A stretch of DNA of 64,000 nt from UBA695 sp042691655 (GCA_042691655.1 CP170506.1:2294001-2358000); one strand, 5' to 3'. Numbered from the stretch's first letter, positions 23,909 through 31,588 are shown. Numbers and translations are program-made. The notes: generated by a model from the letters alone, not told the origin.

Positions 23909-23927
23909 TTGACACCGCACCCTCGGC
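23909..23927 (+). promoter_or_regulatory. Fixed-distance start element, head-completion gene
   Basis: TTGACACCGCACCCTCGGC followed directly by ATG at 23928. Confidence 0.7.
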
Positions 23928-24188
23928 ATGGCGCAAGGTCTATTCATCACCGGCTTTTCCGTAGCCGAAGTTCTCCAAATCCAGGCACGAGCCAAGGAAT
24001 TGCTCGTAGAGGGCAAGACCGTCATGTCTTGGGGCGATAGCGGTTCCACGGTTACCAAGCAGTTTCCAATGACGGTCAAAGAAGTGCTGGAGGAATGCGC
24101 TTACGCCCTGCGCGTGCTTGATCCTGCCACGTATGGTCCCCGGCGCAACGTCGCCCAATCGGGAATTACCGGATATCTGCCGTTATGA
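23928..24188 (+). CDS. gpW-like head-tail joining protein
   Basis: An 86-residue protein directly before the portal gene with an ATGA overlap. That is the place of lambda W-type proteins. The sequence has an N-terminal helix (VAEVLQIQARAKELLVEGK) and TVKEVLEECAYALRVLDP. The assignment rests on size and position; homology was not tested. Confidence 0.55.
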   Translation: MAQGLFITGFSVAEVLQIQARAKELLVEGKTVMSWGDSGSTVTKQFPMTVKEVLEECAYALRVLDPATYGPRRNVAQSGITGYLPL

Positions 24189-25630
24189 ATCCGCTTGCTC
24201 GATTCATCACGAGACTGGTGCCGCCGATCCTCATTCCCAAAGTCTGGTGGTCGGCGTACGAGGGGGCAAACTTTACCACGCGCCGGTCCCGTATCCCGGG
24301 TGTGTCTCCCGGCGATGCCAGGCGCGATCTCTCGCCTGCTGTTCGCACCGAATTGGTGCGGCGTTCCCGCTATCTCCATAAAAATTCCGGGTTCGTCCGG
24401 GAGTTGGTCGGCAACATGGCGATCTATTCCACCGGCGACGGCATCAAGCCCCAGGCGCAATCCGCCAATCCGGCATGGAACCGTCAAGCAGAGGAATATT
24501 TCGCGCTGTGGAGCGCCCGTTGCGAAACTACTCAGCGGTTCTCATTTGAGGAATGCCAATCGGTGATCTGCCGGGCGGTCGATGTGGATGGCGAGTATTT
24601 CGTTCACAAGACGAGGGATGCCGATGGCCGTCCGCTCCTGCAACTCATCGAAGTCCATCGCGTGGGCGATAGCTCCGGATCGAAGGAAACGGTGGATGGC
24701 ATCGGAGTCGATGTGTACGGTGCCCCGCTTTTTTACCGGCTGATCGAGGACGGGGGCGGCACTCGTGATCTACCCGCCGAGGCCGTGCTTCATGTTTTCG
24801 AGCCGGAATCGGTCACGGCGATTCGCAACGCTCCGATTTTGCAGCATTCGATTAACCACATCTTGGACGAAATGGAATTGCTCGCCCTGGAGAAACACGC
24901 GGTGAAGGACAACGCCGACATCGCCCGCGTGCTGAAAACTGACCGGGGTGAGATCGGCGAGGACGGTGATTTCGTGCTCCCGGTGACAGGAACCAGCCTT
25001 CAGGAGCCGAGTGATCCGGTGTCGCTGCAAAAAATCGTGGGTGGCAAACTTGTGGCGCTCAAGCCGAACGAATCCATTGATTCGTTTGAATCGAAGCGCC
25101 CGTCACCCACCTTTACCGGATTTTTGGAGCACATCCGCCGAGACGCAGCGCTGGGTGTGTTGCCATTTGAATTTGCAGCCGATTCTTCGAAAATCGGAGG
25201 GGCGGGGGTTCGATTGATCGTGGCAAAAGCAGACCGCCGCTTTTCTTACCGGCAATTGATCCTGGTCCAGCGGTTCCTAATGCCGGTTTGGGCCTATGTG
25301 ATCGGCGACGCCATCGTTCGCGGCGAACTTCCGGCGCAACCCTGCTGGCACAAGGTGCGCTGGCAAAAACCGAAAAAAGTGACCGTCGATGCAGGGCGCG
25401 AAGCCCAGCAGAATCGTGCGGATGTGGAGACCGGGCTTAAAACGCTTTCGGAATCTTACGCCGAACTCGGGCTCGATTTCGGGGAACAGGCGGAGGTCCG
25501 TGCACAGGATGCGCGGCTCCTCTTTGATCTGGCGGCGAAATATCAGATCCCCCTCGAAATGCTCTATCGACCCAGCACGGGCGCGGTGGATGCTTCCAGT
25601 CAAGCCTCATCTGATTTGCTCAAAGGTTAG
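24185..25630 (+). CDS. Portal protein (lambda family)
   Basis: A 481-residue protein. Lambda-portal features include the N-terminal RSRIPGVSPGDARRDL region, HKNSGFVRELVGNMAIYSTGDG, VIHVFEPES-type motif LHVFEPESVTA, and the late segment FRQLILVQRFLMPVW (here SYRQLILVQRFLMPVW). It forms the dodecameric ring through which DNA is packaged, with the terminase docking on it. It starts in an ATGA overlap with the gpW-like gene. The length is normal. Confidence 0.92.
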   Translation: MNPLARFITRLVPPILIPKVWWSAYEGANFTTRRSRIPGVSPGDARRDLSPAVRTELVRRSRYLHKNSGFVRELVGNMAIYSTGDGIKPQAQSANPAWNRQAEEYFALWSARCETTQRFSFEECQSVICRAVDVDGEYFVHKTRDADGRPLLQLIEVHRVGDSSGSKETVDGIGVDVYGAPLFYRLIEDGGGTRDLPAEAVLHVFEPESVTAIRNAPILQHSINHILDEMELLALEKHAVKDNADIARVLKTDRGEIGEDGDFVLPVTGTSLQEPSDPVSLQKIVGGKLVALKPNESIDSFESKRPSPTFTGFLEHIRRDAALGVLPFEFAADSSKIGGAGVRLIVAKADRRFSYRQLILVQRFLMPVWAYVIGDAIVRGELPAQPCWHKVRWQKPKKVTVDAGREAQQNRADVETGLKTLSESYAELGLDFGEQAEVRAQDARLLFDLAAKYQIPLEMLYRPSTGAVDASSQASSDLLKG

Positions 25631-25647
25631 GCTGGCCAGGCGCGTAA

Positions 25648-25666
25648 TTGACATCGCGGCAGGGGC
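25648..25666 (+). promoter_or_regulatory. Fixed-distance start element, glycosyltransferase
   Basis: TTGACATCGCGGCAGGGGC followed directly by ATG at 25667. Confidence 0.7.
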
Positions 25667-26422
25667 ATGAACTACGCATCTCCAACTTTTCCCGAAAACG
25701 CCGAGACCGATTCGCTCCGAATTGAAGCGGTAACCGCCTGTGTTGGCTTTGACGACCTGCTCGATTTCACGTTGAGCGCCAACCATCCCCACGTCGATAC
25801 CATGATCGTCGTCACTTCGCACGACGACAAAGCCACCCACGCCGTGGCGCGCAAGCACGGCGCGGTCTGCGTCCAGACGGATTTGTTTCATAAGAACGGC
25901 AGGCGCTTCAACAAAGGCGCGGCGCTGAATGCGGCTCTCGCCCGCTGTCAGTATTACGGATGGCGGCTCCACATCGATGCCGACATTGTTCTGCCAGACA
26001 ATTTCCGGCGAGTGCTTTTCAATCATACCTATCTTGAGAAGTCCTGCCTGTACGGTATGGATCGCGTGGATGTGGTCGGACGTGAGACATTTCACGATCT
26101 TCGCAAGCGGCTCACCGGGAGACCCCAGGCACAATGGGGTTGTTTCATCCATCCGCAACATGACGCCCCGATTTCGCCCCGCTATATGGACACCCTGCGT
26201 GGTTATGTTCCCATCGGCTATTTCCAGCTTTGGCACGCCGCCGCGGATAAGACCTATCCGCATTCGCTCGGTAGCGCGGCGCACGACGATGTGATGTTTG
26301 CCGAGCAATGGGCGGCGCAACACCGCCGCCTTCTTCCCACCGGAGTTTGCTACCACCTCTGCGCTCGCAAGCCGTCGCTGGGTGAGAACTGGGACGGTAA
26401 GCGGCGTCAGCCACGTTTTTGA
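25667..26422 (+). CDS. GT-A-fold glycosyltransferase-like protein
   Basis: A 251-residue protein. GT-A signs include the N-terminal strand IEAVTACVGFDDLL, the VTSHDD strand, FNKGAALNAALARC (substrate loop), and the metal-binding triad in LHIDADIVLP. A cysteine/tryptophan-rich end follows (CYHLCARKPSLGENWDG). It is cytosolic, with no membrane anchor. It sits alone between portal and protease with its own start element, so it is cargo inserted in the head module. Possible targets are virion proteins, host DNA bases or host surface sugars; the target is unknown. Confidence 0.8.
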   Translation: MNYASPTFPENAETDSLRIEAVTACVGFDDLLDFTLSANHPHVDTMIVVTSHDDKATHAVARKHGAVCVQTDLFHKNGRRFNKGAALNAALARCQYYGWRLHIDADIVLPDNFRRVLFNHTYLEKSCLYGMDRVDVVGRETFHDLRKRLTGRPQAQWGCFIHPQHDAPISPRYMDTLRGYVPIGYFQLWHAAADKTYPHSLGSAAHDDVMFAEQWAAQHRRLLPTGVCYHLCARKPSLGENWDGKRRQPRF

Positions 26423-26449
26423 TCTCGGTCGGGGAAGGGCCGGGGGAGG

Positions 26450-26468
26450 TTGACATGCCGTCCCCGGT
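26450..26468 (+). promoter_or_regulatory. Fixed-distance start element, head protease
   Basis: TTGACATGCCGTCCCCGGT followed directly by ATG at 26469. Confidence 0.7.
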
Positions 26469-27773
26469 ATGACCGTTGCCGAAGCACTGTTTCTTAAACA
26501 ACCATGGCTGATCCTTCCGGATTCTCTGCAGGCCATGACGTCCGCGGCCCAGAGCTTTTTCAGCAAGCCTATCGATTTGCCGCAACCCGTCCAGTCCTCG
26601 CTCCTTGGCGTCGAGGACGGTGTGGGTGTGGTGGCCATGTTGGGGCCGATGATCCGTAAGCCCGACCTCCTCTCTCAGATTCTTTTTAACGCCACCGACA
26701 CCGAGGAAATTACCGCCGCCGTCCGGGAAGCCGCATCCCGGCCTGATATTGAAGCCATCTTTCTCGACATTGACTCCCCTGGCGGCACGGTGACCGGCAC
26801 GCCGGAGTTGGCGCAAGCCGTTGCCGATGCCGGAAACCAGAAGCCGGTCTATGCGTTCTCGTCCGGGCTGATGTGTTCGGCGGCTTATTGGGTGGCTAGT
26901 CAGGCGCAGGCCGTATATGTCACCCCGAGCGCAAGGGTTGGCTCCATCGGAGTGATCCAGCCGATCATCGACGATTCCGAAGCGTTCAAAAATGCGGGCT
27001 TGAAAGTCGAGGTATTTGCGGCTGGTAAATTTAAGGGCATGGGCTTGCCCGGCGTCTCGCTCACGGATGCGCAGCGGGAATGCATCCAGTCGAACATCGC
27101 GGAGACGGCGGCTGATTTTCATTCCGCCGTGCTCTCCCGTGGACGGAAGATTCCGTCCGAGGCGATGGAGGGTCAGGATTTCTCGGGCAAACAGGCCCAG
27201 CGGATGAACCTCGCGGGCGTGGTGCGGGACCGTGCAGATGCGCTTTCGCGCCTCCGTTCCTACCACGTCTCGTTCAAAGCGCAGGCAATGCGAGTTGACA
27301 TCGCGTCCCTCGCAATGAAACCCATCGAGGATCAACTGCAGGAAGCCCTGGCACGCATCCAGACGCTTGAAACGGACGCGCACGCCAGCGCCAATCGACT
27401 TACCGAGACATCAACGCAGACTGAGGCTATCCGCAATCAGCTTACCGCGCTCATTGGCGAACGCGACCGGCTCACAACTGATCTCCTCAGTTCGCAGAAA
27501 TCCGTCGAGTCGGTCACGGCCCGCAACAAGGAATTGGAGGCGATGGAGCAGGATATCGAGAAGCGGGTCGCGTTGCGTTCCGCACAGGTCGTCTCCAGCA
27601 CCGGCACCCAGGTACCCGCCAAGATTTCTCCCGCGGGCGACGCTGCGGCAAACGCCACGGGCACCACGACCGAGCAGCACATCGCCCACTACAACGACTT
27701 GATCAAACGCAAGCAGCCCAAGGCAGCGGCGGAGTTCTACGAGAAAAACATCCAACCCCTCTTCAACCACTAA
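26469..27773 (+). CDS. S49-family (SppA-type) head maturation protease with scaffold domain
   Basis: A 434-residue protein. The protease part (about 40-260) has the oxyanion region DIDSPGGTVTG, the nucleophile Ser137 in GLMCSAAYW, and the general-base Lys in AAGKFKGMG (187-189). The C-terminal 150 residues form a long coiled coil followed by an acidic, flexible end (EQHIAHYNDLIKRKQPKAAAEFYEKN), as in phage scaffolds. As with lambda C/Nu3, the enzyme probably cleaves scaffold and portal during capsid assembly, and the scaffold may also be made separately from an internal start. Confidence 0.9.
   Translation: MTVAEALFLKQPWLILPDSLQAMTSAAQSFFSKPIDLPQPVQSSLLGVEDGVGVVAMLGPMIRKPDLLSQILFNATDTEEITAAVREAASRPDIEAIFLDIDSPGGTVTGTPELAQAVADAGNQKPVYAFSSGLMCSAAYWVASQAQAVYVTPSARVGSIGVIQPIIDDSEAFKNAGLKVEVFAAGKFKGMGLPGVSLTDAQRECIQSNIAETAADFHSAVLSRGRKIPSEAMEGQDFSGKQAQRMNLAGVVRDRADALSRLRSYHVSFKAQAMRVDIASLAMKPIEDQLQEALARIQTLETDAHASANRLTETSTQTEAIRNQLTALIGERDRLTTDLLSSQKSVESVTARNKELEAMEQDIEKRVALRSAQVVSSTGTQVPAKISPAGDAAANATGTTTEQHIAHYNDLIKRKQPKAAAEFYEKNIQPLFNH
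27315..27773 (+). CDS. Nested scaffold protein, candidate internal start
   Basis: An in-frame ATG at residue 283 of the protease would yield a 152-residue protein made up of the coiled coil (EDQLQEALARIQTLETDAHA) and C-terminal tail only, like lambda Nu3. A TTGACA hexamer lies 14 nt before this ATG (27295-27300), one base more than at the other genes of this phage. The VDIASLAM codons also require this DNA, so it may be coincidental. Confidence 0.45.
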   Translation: MKPIEDQLQEALARIQTLETDAHASANRLTETSTQTEAIRNQLTALIGERDRLTTDLLSSQKSVESVTARNKELEAMEQDIEKRVALRSAQVVSSTGTQVPAKISPAGDAAANATGTTTEQHIAHYNDLIKRKQPKAAAEFYEKNIQPLFNH

Positions 27774-27785
27774 CGCACCGCCCCC

Positions 27786-28688
27786 ATGGCTAATAATAAC
27801 TCCACAGTCAATGCCCCGCTGATCGCCCAACAGGCGCTCACTACCCTACTCGCCAAGTTTCCCGTTCTCACCCAGATCGCCACGGATTTCAGCGACCAGT
27901 CGGTGAAATTCAACCAGGACATCATCACCCACATCGTCACGCCCACGGTCGCGCAGGATTTCAATCCCGATACGGGCTATGTCCCGAGCGATCAAGCACA
28001 GGTGGACGTAAATGTGAAAATCGACTCGCACGCTTACGCCGGGTACGCCATCACGGACGTTGAGCGCTCCACCAGCGTCATTGATCTGAACGAACGTTAC
28101 GCCGACAAGGTGGCTTACGCCCTGGGTCGGAAGGTTAGTGACGATTTGTTCAGTCTGATCACCACCGCAAACTTCACCAATGCGACGACGGTAGCGGCCA
28201 GTGCGTTCGGGCGTAACTCCATCGTGGATATCGCGACCAAGATGAACAAACGGTTTGTTCCCGACATGGGCCGGTTCCTGTTCATCAACTCCGATTACTA
28301 TAACTCGCTCCAGAAGGACGAGGCCCTCTACAAAGCCTATATTGCCCCGCAGGTGGGTAATGTCGTGATAACCGGCGTGCTGCCCAACATCAACGGATTC
28401 ACCGTCGTGGAATACTCCGCCCTACCCGACAACGGCCAAAAGCTCATGGGTTTCGCGGGCATCCGCGAGGCGCTCATCATGGCGGCACGCGTGCCGGATG
28501 TGCCGGATTACACGGGCGACACGCAGATCAGCGTCGTGAGCGATGCTCGCACCGGTCTTTCCATTCAAGTCCGTGACCGTTACGACGGGCGGCTCGGGCG
28601 CCAGGAAGTCAGCTACACGCTGATGTACGGCTTCACGGCGGCCAACAAGCCGATGCTCGAACGCCTCGTGGCACCGGCTGGCGCTTAA
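27786..28688 (+). CDS. Major capsid protein
   Basis: A 300-residue protein directly after the protease/scaffold. The N-terminus is NST-rich, followed by an E-loop-like segment and long alternating strands (NVKIDSHAYAGYAITDVERSTSVIDL). Later motifs RFLFINSDYYNSLQKDEALYKAYI and VSDARTGLSIQVRDRYDGRLG fit HK97-fold coat proteins of P22 or lambda-E-like families. No TTGACA element precedes it. A strong terminator follows, as expected for a highly expressed gene. Confidence 0.85.
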   Translation: MANNNSTVNAPLIAQQALTTLLAKFPVLTQIATDFSDQSVKFNQDIITHIVTPTVAQDFNPDTGYVPSDQAQVDVNVKIDSHAYAGYAITDVERSTSVIDLNERYADKVAYALGRKVSDDLFSLITTANFTNATTVAASAFGRNSIVDIATKMNKRFVPDMGRFLFINSDYYNSLQKDEALYKAYIAPQVGNVVITGVLPNINGFTVVEYSALPDNGQKLMGFAGIREALIMAARVPDVPDYTGDTQISVVSDARTGLSIQVRDRYDGRLGRQEVSYTLMYGFTAANKPMLERLVAPAGA

Positions 28689-28716
28689 TCAGATCCTCGG
28701 TTTGGGTTGCGTGCAT

Positions 28717-28755
28717 AAGCCCCCGCGTCAGAAATGGCGCGGGGAGCTTTTTTTT
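28717..28755 (+). terminator. Rho-independent terminator after the capsid gene
   Basis: The stem CCCCGCG (28721-28727) pairs with CGCGGGG (28738-28744), with an AAGC/AGCTT extension around a bulge, and is followed by a run of eight T (28748-28755). Confidence 0.85.
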
Positions 28756-28894
28756 AAAGACGGCAAGAATGACAGCGCTCTTATCAAATCCGCCGATGTG
28801 GAACGGTCTAAAAACTACTTTTGGAGCAACGAATGCGAGGCATTATGCGAAGAGTGACGGGGGCTTTGCCAGGTGCGAATCGGGGTTTCCTCCA

Positions 28895-28921
28895 TTGGAC
28901 AAATGGCTCATTTTGTAATAT
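28895..28921 (+). promoter_or_regulatory. Possible sigma70-type promoter
   Basis: TTGGAC (28895-28900) and TAATAT (28916-28921) are separated by 15 bp, short of the ideal 17. It sits in the 28756-28967 gap after the capsid terminator and before the ribbon-helix-helix gene. The rest of that gap shows no gene. Confidence 0.3.
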
Positions 28922-28967
28922 TTTTTTGAACGGAATCTGAATGCAGATTTCTATTAAGGAAGTACTT

Positions 28968-29219
28968 ATGAAACGCACCAGTATCACTTTGGAAAATTCG
29001 ATTTACGACGTTGGGCAACAAAATGCTTCCCAGCGTGGTTTCAGCCAATCGTTTTCGGGTTATGTGGCGTGGCTGCTCCAGCGAGATGCGGAAGGCGGCG
29101 TGGTCCGCGAGGGGACACCCAGCCTGCGGGAAACGAAAACCCGGGGCAGAAAGCCGAGTGTGACCATTCCGGCCGCGACAACTCACCGCCGGGGACGGCG
29201 CCGGGCGGCAAGGAAATAA
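28968..29219 (+). CDS. Ribbon-helix-helix protein with a basic tail
   Basis: An 83-residue protein. The N-terminal KRTSITLENSIYDVGQQNA then FSQSFSGYVAWLLQRDAE has the Arc/CopG ribbon-helix-helix pattern (strand, helix, turn, helix). The C-terminal 40 residues are Arg/Lys-rich (TKTRGRKPSV, HRRGRRRAARK). The ATG at 28968 is preceded by AAGGA. It has its own upstream gap after the capsid terminator, so it could regulate the tail genes or compact DNA. Confidence 0.7.
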   Translation: MKRTSITLENSIYDVGQQNASQRGFSQSFSGYVAWLLQRDAEGGVVREGTPSLRETKTRGRKPSVTIPAATTHRRGRRRAARK

Positions 29220-29229
29220 GCCGCGTCTT

Positions 29230-29248
29230 TTGACACCCCGCCTGGGGC
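29230..29248 (+). promoter_or_regulatory. Fixed-distance start element, connector gene
   Basis: TTGACACCCCGCCTGGGGC followed directly by ATG at 29249. Confidence 0.7.
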
Positions 29249-29554
29249 ATGAGCCTCAGCGATGAAAAAGCCGCCGATCTGGCGGGGGTGTTGGATGAAA
29301 TTGGCGAACCGGTGACATGGAACGGGCGGAACTATCGTGCCATTATCACCGGCATTGAATCCTCGGAAACCCTGCAAATTGGCGGGTTTGGCGAGGAATA
29401 CGATTTCACGGTCAAAATCGCCAAGGCGGCGCTTGGCCGTGTTCGGCCCAAGGTAAACGAGGCGATCCAGTTCGACGGTAAAATCTACCGGGTCGCAAGG
29501 GTAAGCGAGTCGCCTTCCTATCCACTGATCACGCTTACCGTTCAGGCCAAATGA
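29249..29554 (+). CDS. Head-tail connector protein
   Basis: A 101-residue beta-rich protein (DFTVKIAKAALGRVRPKVNE, IQFDGKIYRVARVSESPSYP) in the usual location between capsid and tail genes. Proteins of this size act as stoppers or adaptors (lambda FII-like). The C-terminal VQAK overlaps the next start as ATGA. Assigned from position and size; the fold match is suggestive only. Confidence 0.6.
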   Translation: MSLSDEKAADLAGVLDEIGEPVTWNGRNYRAIITGIESSETLQIGGFGEEYDFTVKIAKAALGRVRPKVNEAIQFDGKIYRVARVSESPSYPLITLTVQAK

Positions 29555-29964
29555 ATACCGCCGTCGAATCGGCGTTCTTGGCCGCCATCGCGTCCATCCC
29601 GGCGCTCGCCGGGATCGAGCAACACACGGGCGTTTCGGGCGATGAGAACACCGTGGAAGGTGCATCCATTATCGTTCATTGCCCAGATTGCGAACACACG
29701 GTCGGTCCTTTATGGAAAGCCACCATTCGTTTCCGGCTCGAAACCCCGGCGTTCGATAACGATCGCGATTCTCACTACCAGCGGTTCAACGCCGTGCGCG
29801 CGTGGCTGGGCAATAGCGATGCGGTTGTGTTCGTGATGCGGCTCAATGGGATGGGATTGTGTGGTTATTTCGTTAAGCAATCCCAGACCTCCATTGAGCA
29901 TAGCCGGTGGGTGGCGGAGATCGAGATCATCGCCGGTATAGTTGACATGACGCCGAATGCATAA
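29551..29964 (+). CDS. Tail terminator-type protein
   Basis: A 137-residue protein beginning in an ATGA overlap. An N-terminal helix (AVESAFLAAIASIPALAG) leads to a beta-sheet body with TIRFRLETPAF and DRDSHYQRFNAVRAWLG. The size, order and coupling match the tail-terminator/completion protein (lambda U/Z-like) that caps the tail tube. A TTGACA motif occurs near its stop, followed after 13 nt by ATA instead of ATG. Confidence 0.55.
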   Translation: MNTAVESAFLAAIASIPALAGIEQHTGVSGDENTVEGASIIVHCPDCEHTVGPLWKATIRFRLETPAFDNDRDSHYQRFNAVRAWLGNSDAVVFVMRLNGMGLCGYFVKQSQTSIEHSRWVAEIEIIAGIVDMTPNA

Positions 29965-29976
29965 CCCACACATTCC

Positions 29977-30306
29977 ATGCCCGCAAACTTTGGCGTCACC
30001 AACAATTTCGGACTCACCCCGCCCACTGGCGGCGTGGTCGAGGAATCCTCCACGGAGGACGAAATCGAGGCGAAAACCATCAAAGACGAGACCGGTACCA
30101 CTTGCCGCGCCGTCCCGGGCAAAACCGTTAAAACCACCGTTACCATCAAGGGCAAAGGGCTGGATATGACCACTGCCGTCGCGGCGGGAGCGATGGTTGC
30201 GGGAACGCTGAAAGTGACCTCGATCAAAAACAGCGAGTCCAACGACGATTTTCCCACCTTCGAAACCACCGGCGTCAAATATACGTCGCTTCCCAAAGGT
30301 TCTTAG
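29977..30306 (+). CDS. Tail tube-type structural protein 1
   Basis: A 109-residue beta-rich protein. It shares the order EAKTIKDETG, TVTIKGKG, SNDDFPTFETTGVKYTS with the following gene, so the two are tandem paralogues. Small paired proteins at this place are usually tail tube subunits. It begins 12 bp after the previous stop. Confidence 0.6.
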   Translation: MPANFGVTNNFGLTPPTGGVVEESSTEDEIEAKTIKDETGTTCRAVPGKTVKTTVTIKGKGLDMTTAVAAGAMVAGTLKVTSIKNSESNDDFPTFETTGVKYTSLPKGS

Positions 30307-30308
30307 CC

Positions 30309-30626
30309 ATGCCCTCCGGTCCCTCTGACATAGGCATCACTCAAGCCAGCGCATCCCTGCTCGAATCGGTCGAATGGGAAACCAAGCTGGAAGAAAAGAC
30401 CATCAAGGCCACCGACGGCAGCTTTGGTCAGGGGCAGACCTTTGATCCCATCATCGAATTTTCCGTGAAAGGACGCGGCACCGCGAGCGTGGCGGTCGGC
30501 ATCGGTGCGGCGGGCATCACCGCCATCACGGGCGGCACTACGCTCATACTCAAGGTGAAGTATTCCCAAAAGAACGACGACTTCGAGAGCTTTGAATACT
30601 CCGGCACCAATTATCCCAACGCATAG
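30309..30626 (+). CDS. Tail tube-type structural protein 2
   Basis: A 105-residue paralogue of the preceding protein, with matching blocks EEKTIKATDG, EFSVKGRG, KNDDFESFEYSGTNYPN. It starts 2 bp after that stop. The duplication could give a two-component tail tube or an adaptor ring. Its stop codon overlaps the first bases of a tRNA gene. Confidence 0.6.
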   Translation: MPSGPSDIGITQASASLLESVEWETKLEEKTIKATDGSFGQGQTFDPIIEFSVKGRGTASVAVGIGAAGITAITGGTTLILKVKYSQKNDDFESFEYSGTNYPNA

Positions 30627-30700
30627 CAGGGTGGAGAAGAGGTCATCTCGCCGCACCCATATCGCGGAGAACACTGGTTCGAATCCAGTCCCTGCCACCA
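30625..30700 (+). tRNA. Phage tRNA-like gene, anticodon CAT (Met/initiator-like)
   Basis: A full cloverleaf can be drawn. The acceptor is 30625-30631 with 30690-30696, six pairs plus an A-C mismatch at the first position. The D stem is GAGA/TCTC (30634-30649). The anticodon arm is 30651-30667 with loop CCCATAT and anticodon CAT at 30658-30660. There is a five-base variable loop, a T arm ACTGG/CCAGT with loop TTCGAAT, then A and encoded CCA (30697-30700). A mismatch at the acceptor end and the GGGTGGAG start recall initiator tRNAs, which have C1-A72. C in place of U33 and a mismatch at 31-39 are odd. It fills the space between two tail genes. Confidence 0.75.
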
Positions 30701-30707
30701 AATTCCA

Positions 30708-31178
30708 ATGCACGATCCCCAACCCATCGAACGGCATCTGCACGTTCTCAAAGACAACGAGCCGCCCCTTCAAAGCCCCAACACGGCGCTCGTAGCGGCG
30801 GCCACCACCAGCGGTATCCGGCTTTCGGAAGATCAACCGTTCGTTCATACTATTGAAGAGGATGCGGTCACCGGCCAGCCCAAGCGACAGACCATCTGGT
30901 GCTTGAAAAACATGGAGATCGAGTTCCTGCCGCAGTTTGAACCCGAACGAATCAGCACGGCGGAATTCGTGCGGCGGTTCCGCGATCCGCAATGGCGCTT
31001 GGACAATCCGCATCACCCCATCGCCTACATGGCCTGGATGCACGAAACCCAGCAGCGACTCCGCGACAAGATCAAGCAGAACAAAGCCCTTCTCATGGTC
31101 CGACGCGGCAACCGGATTGCCTTCGTCCCTCAAGGTTGCGATGCGGCTACCCGCGAGAAAATTCTTTCCTATCTATGA
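30708..31178 (+). CDS. Tail protein of unknown function
   Basis: A 156-residue protein between the tail tube genes and the tail assembly chaperone. Visible segments are TIWCLKNMEIEFLPQFEPERI and HPIAYMAWMHETQQRLRDKIKQNKALL, the latter a likely helix. It begins 7 bp after the tRNA and ends in an ATGA overlap with the chaperone. No family is recognised. Confidence 0.55.
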   Translation: MHDPQPIERHLHVLKDNEPPLQSPNTALVAAATTSGIRLSEDQPFVHTIEEDAVTGQPKRQTIWCLKNMEIEFLPQFEPERISTAEFVRRFRDPQWRLDNPHHPIAYMAWMHETQQRLRDKIKQNKALLMVRRGNRIAFVPQGCDAATREKILSYL

Positions 31179-31588
31179 TCGACCGATCCCAAACCCTCGA
31201 ATCGACCTTCACACAAGCCCCCGCCGAAATCGCGGGGCTGAAGCTGCGCCCGTTCTCGCTCGGGAGCCTGAGCATTTGCCGCCGGGTGAAACTGACCATG
31301 CTGACGGGCGAAGCCGCCCCGGAAACGCTTTCGGAGGACGAAAAACAGCAGCAGATCGTGGCATTCCTTTACATTCAGTCCCAGCCGATTCCGGAGGTAT
31401 TGAAAGCTATCCAGTCACCCAAGTTCTTCGACGAAACGGTGCTGCCGTTCTCGCTCGACCTGCCCATCGAAGCGTTCCCTCAGGCGATTGCGGAAATCCA
31501 GCGGGTGATCGATTCCGCGTCGGCGGCTTTTGTCGAGGTTCAGCCCAAGCCGGATGAGAAACCCGAGGATGCGCCCCCAAACTCCTAG
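31175..31588 (+). CDS. Tail assembly chaperone, short form (gpG-like)
   Basis: A 137-residue, acidic protein (QAPAEIAGLKLRPFSLGSLS, MLTGEAAPETLSEDEKQQQ) directly upstream of the tape-measure region. A canonical CCCAAAC slippery heptamer in the correct phase lies just before its stop. The -1 frame continues into a second frame. This matches the G/GT system that many long-tailed phages use to make two chaperone forms in a fixed ratio, coating the tape measure during tail assembly. Confidence 0.8.
   Translation: MIDRSQTLESTFTQAPAEIAGLKLRPFSLGSLSICRRVKLTMLTGEAAPETLSEDEKQQQIVAFLYIQSQPIPEVLKAIQSPKFFDETVLPFSLDLPIEAFPQAIAEIQRVIDSASAAFVEVQPKPDEKPEDAPPNS
31576..31582 (+). promoter_or_regulatory. -1 ribosomal frameshift site (CCCAAAC)
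   Basis: The heptamer has the XXXYYYZ form and is read as C CCA AAC in frame 0, two codons before the TAG stop at 31586-31588. Slipping back one base gives CCC AAA and enters an open frame to 31809. Confidence 0.8.

Noticed and set aside
26145..27383. 412-residue minus-strand frame
   Set aside because: Antisense to the glycosyltransferase and protease genes; no domain features.
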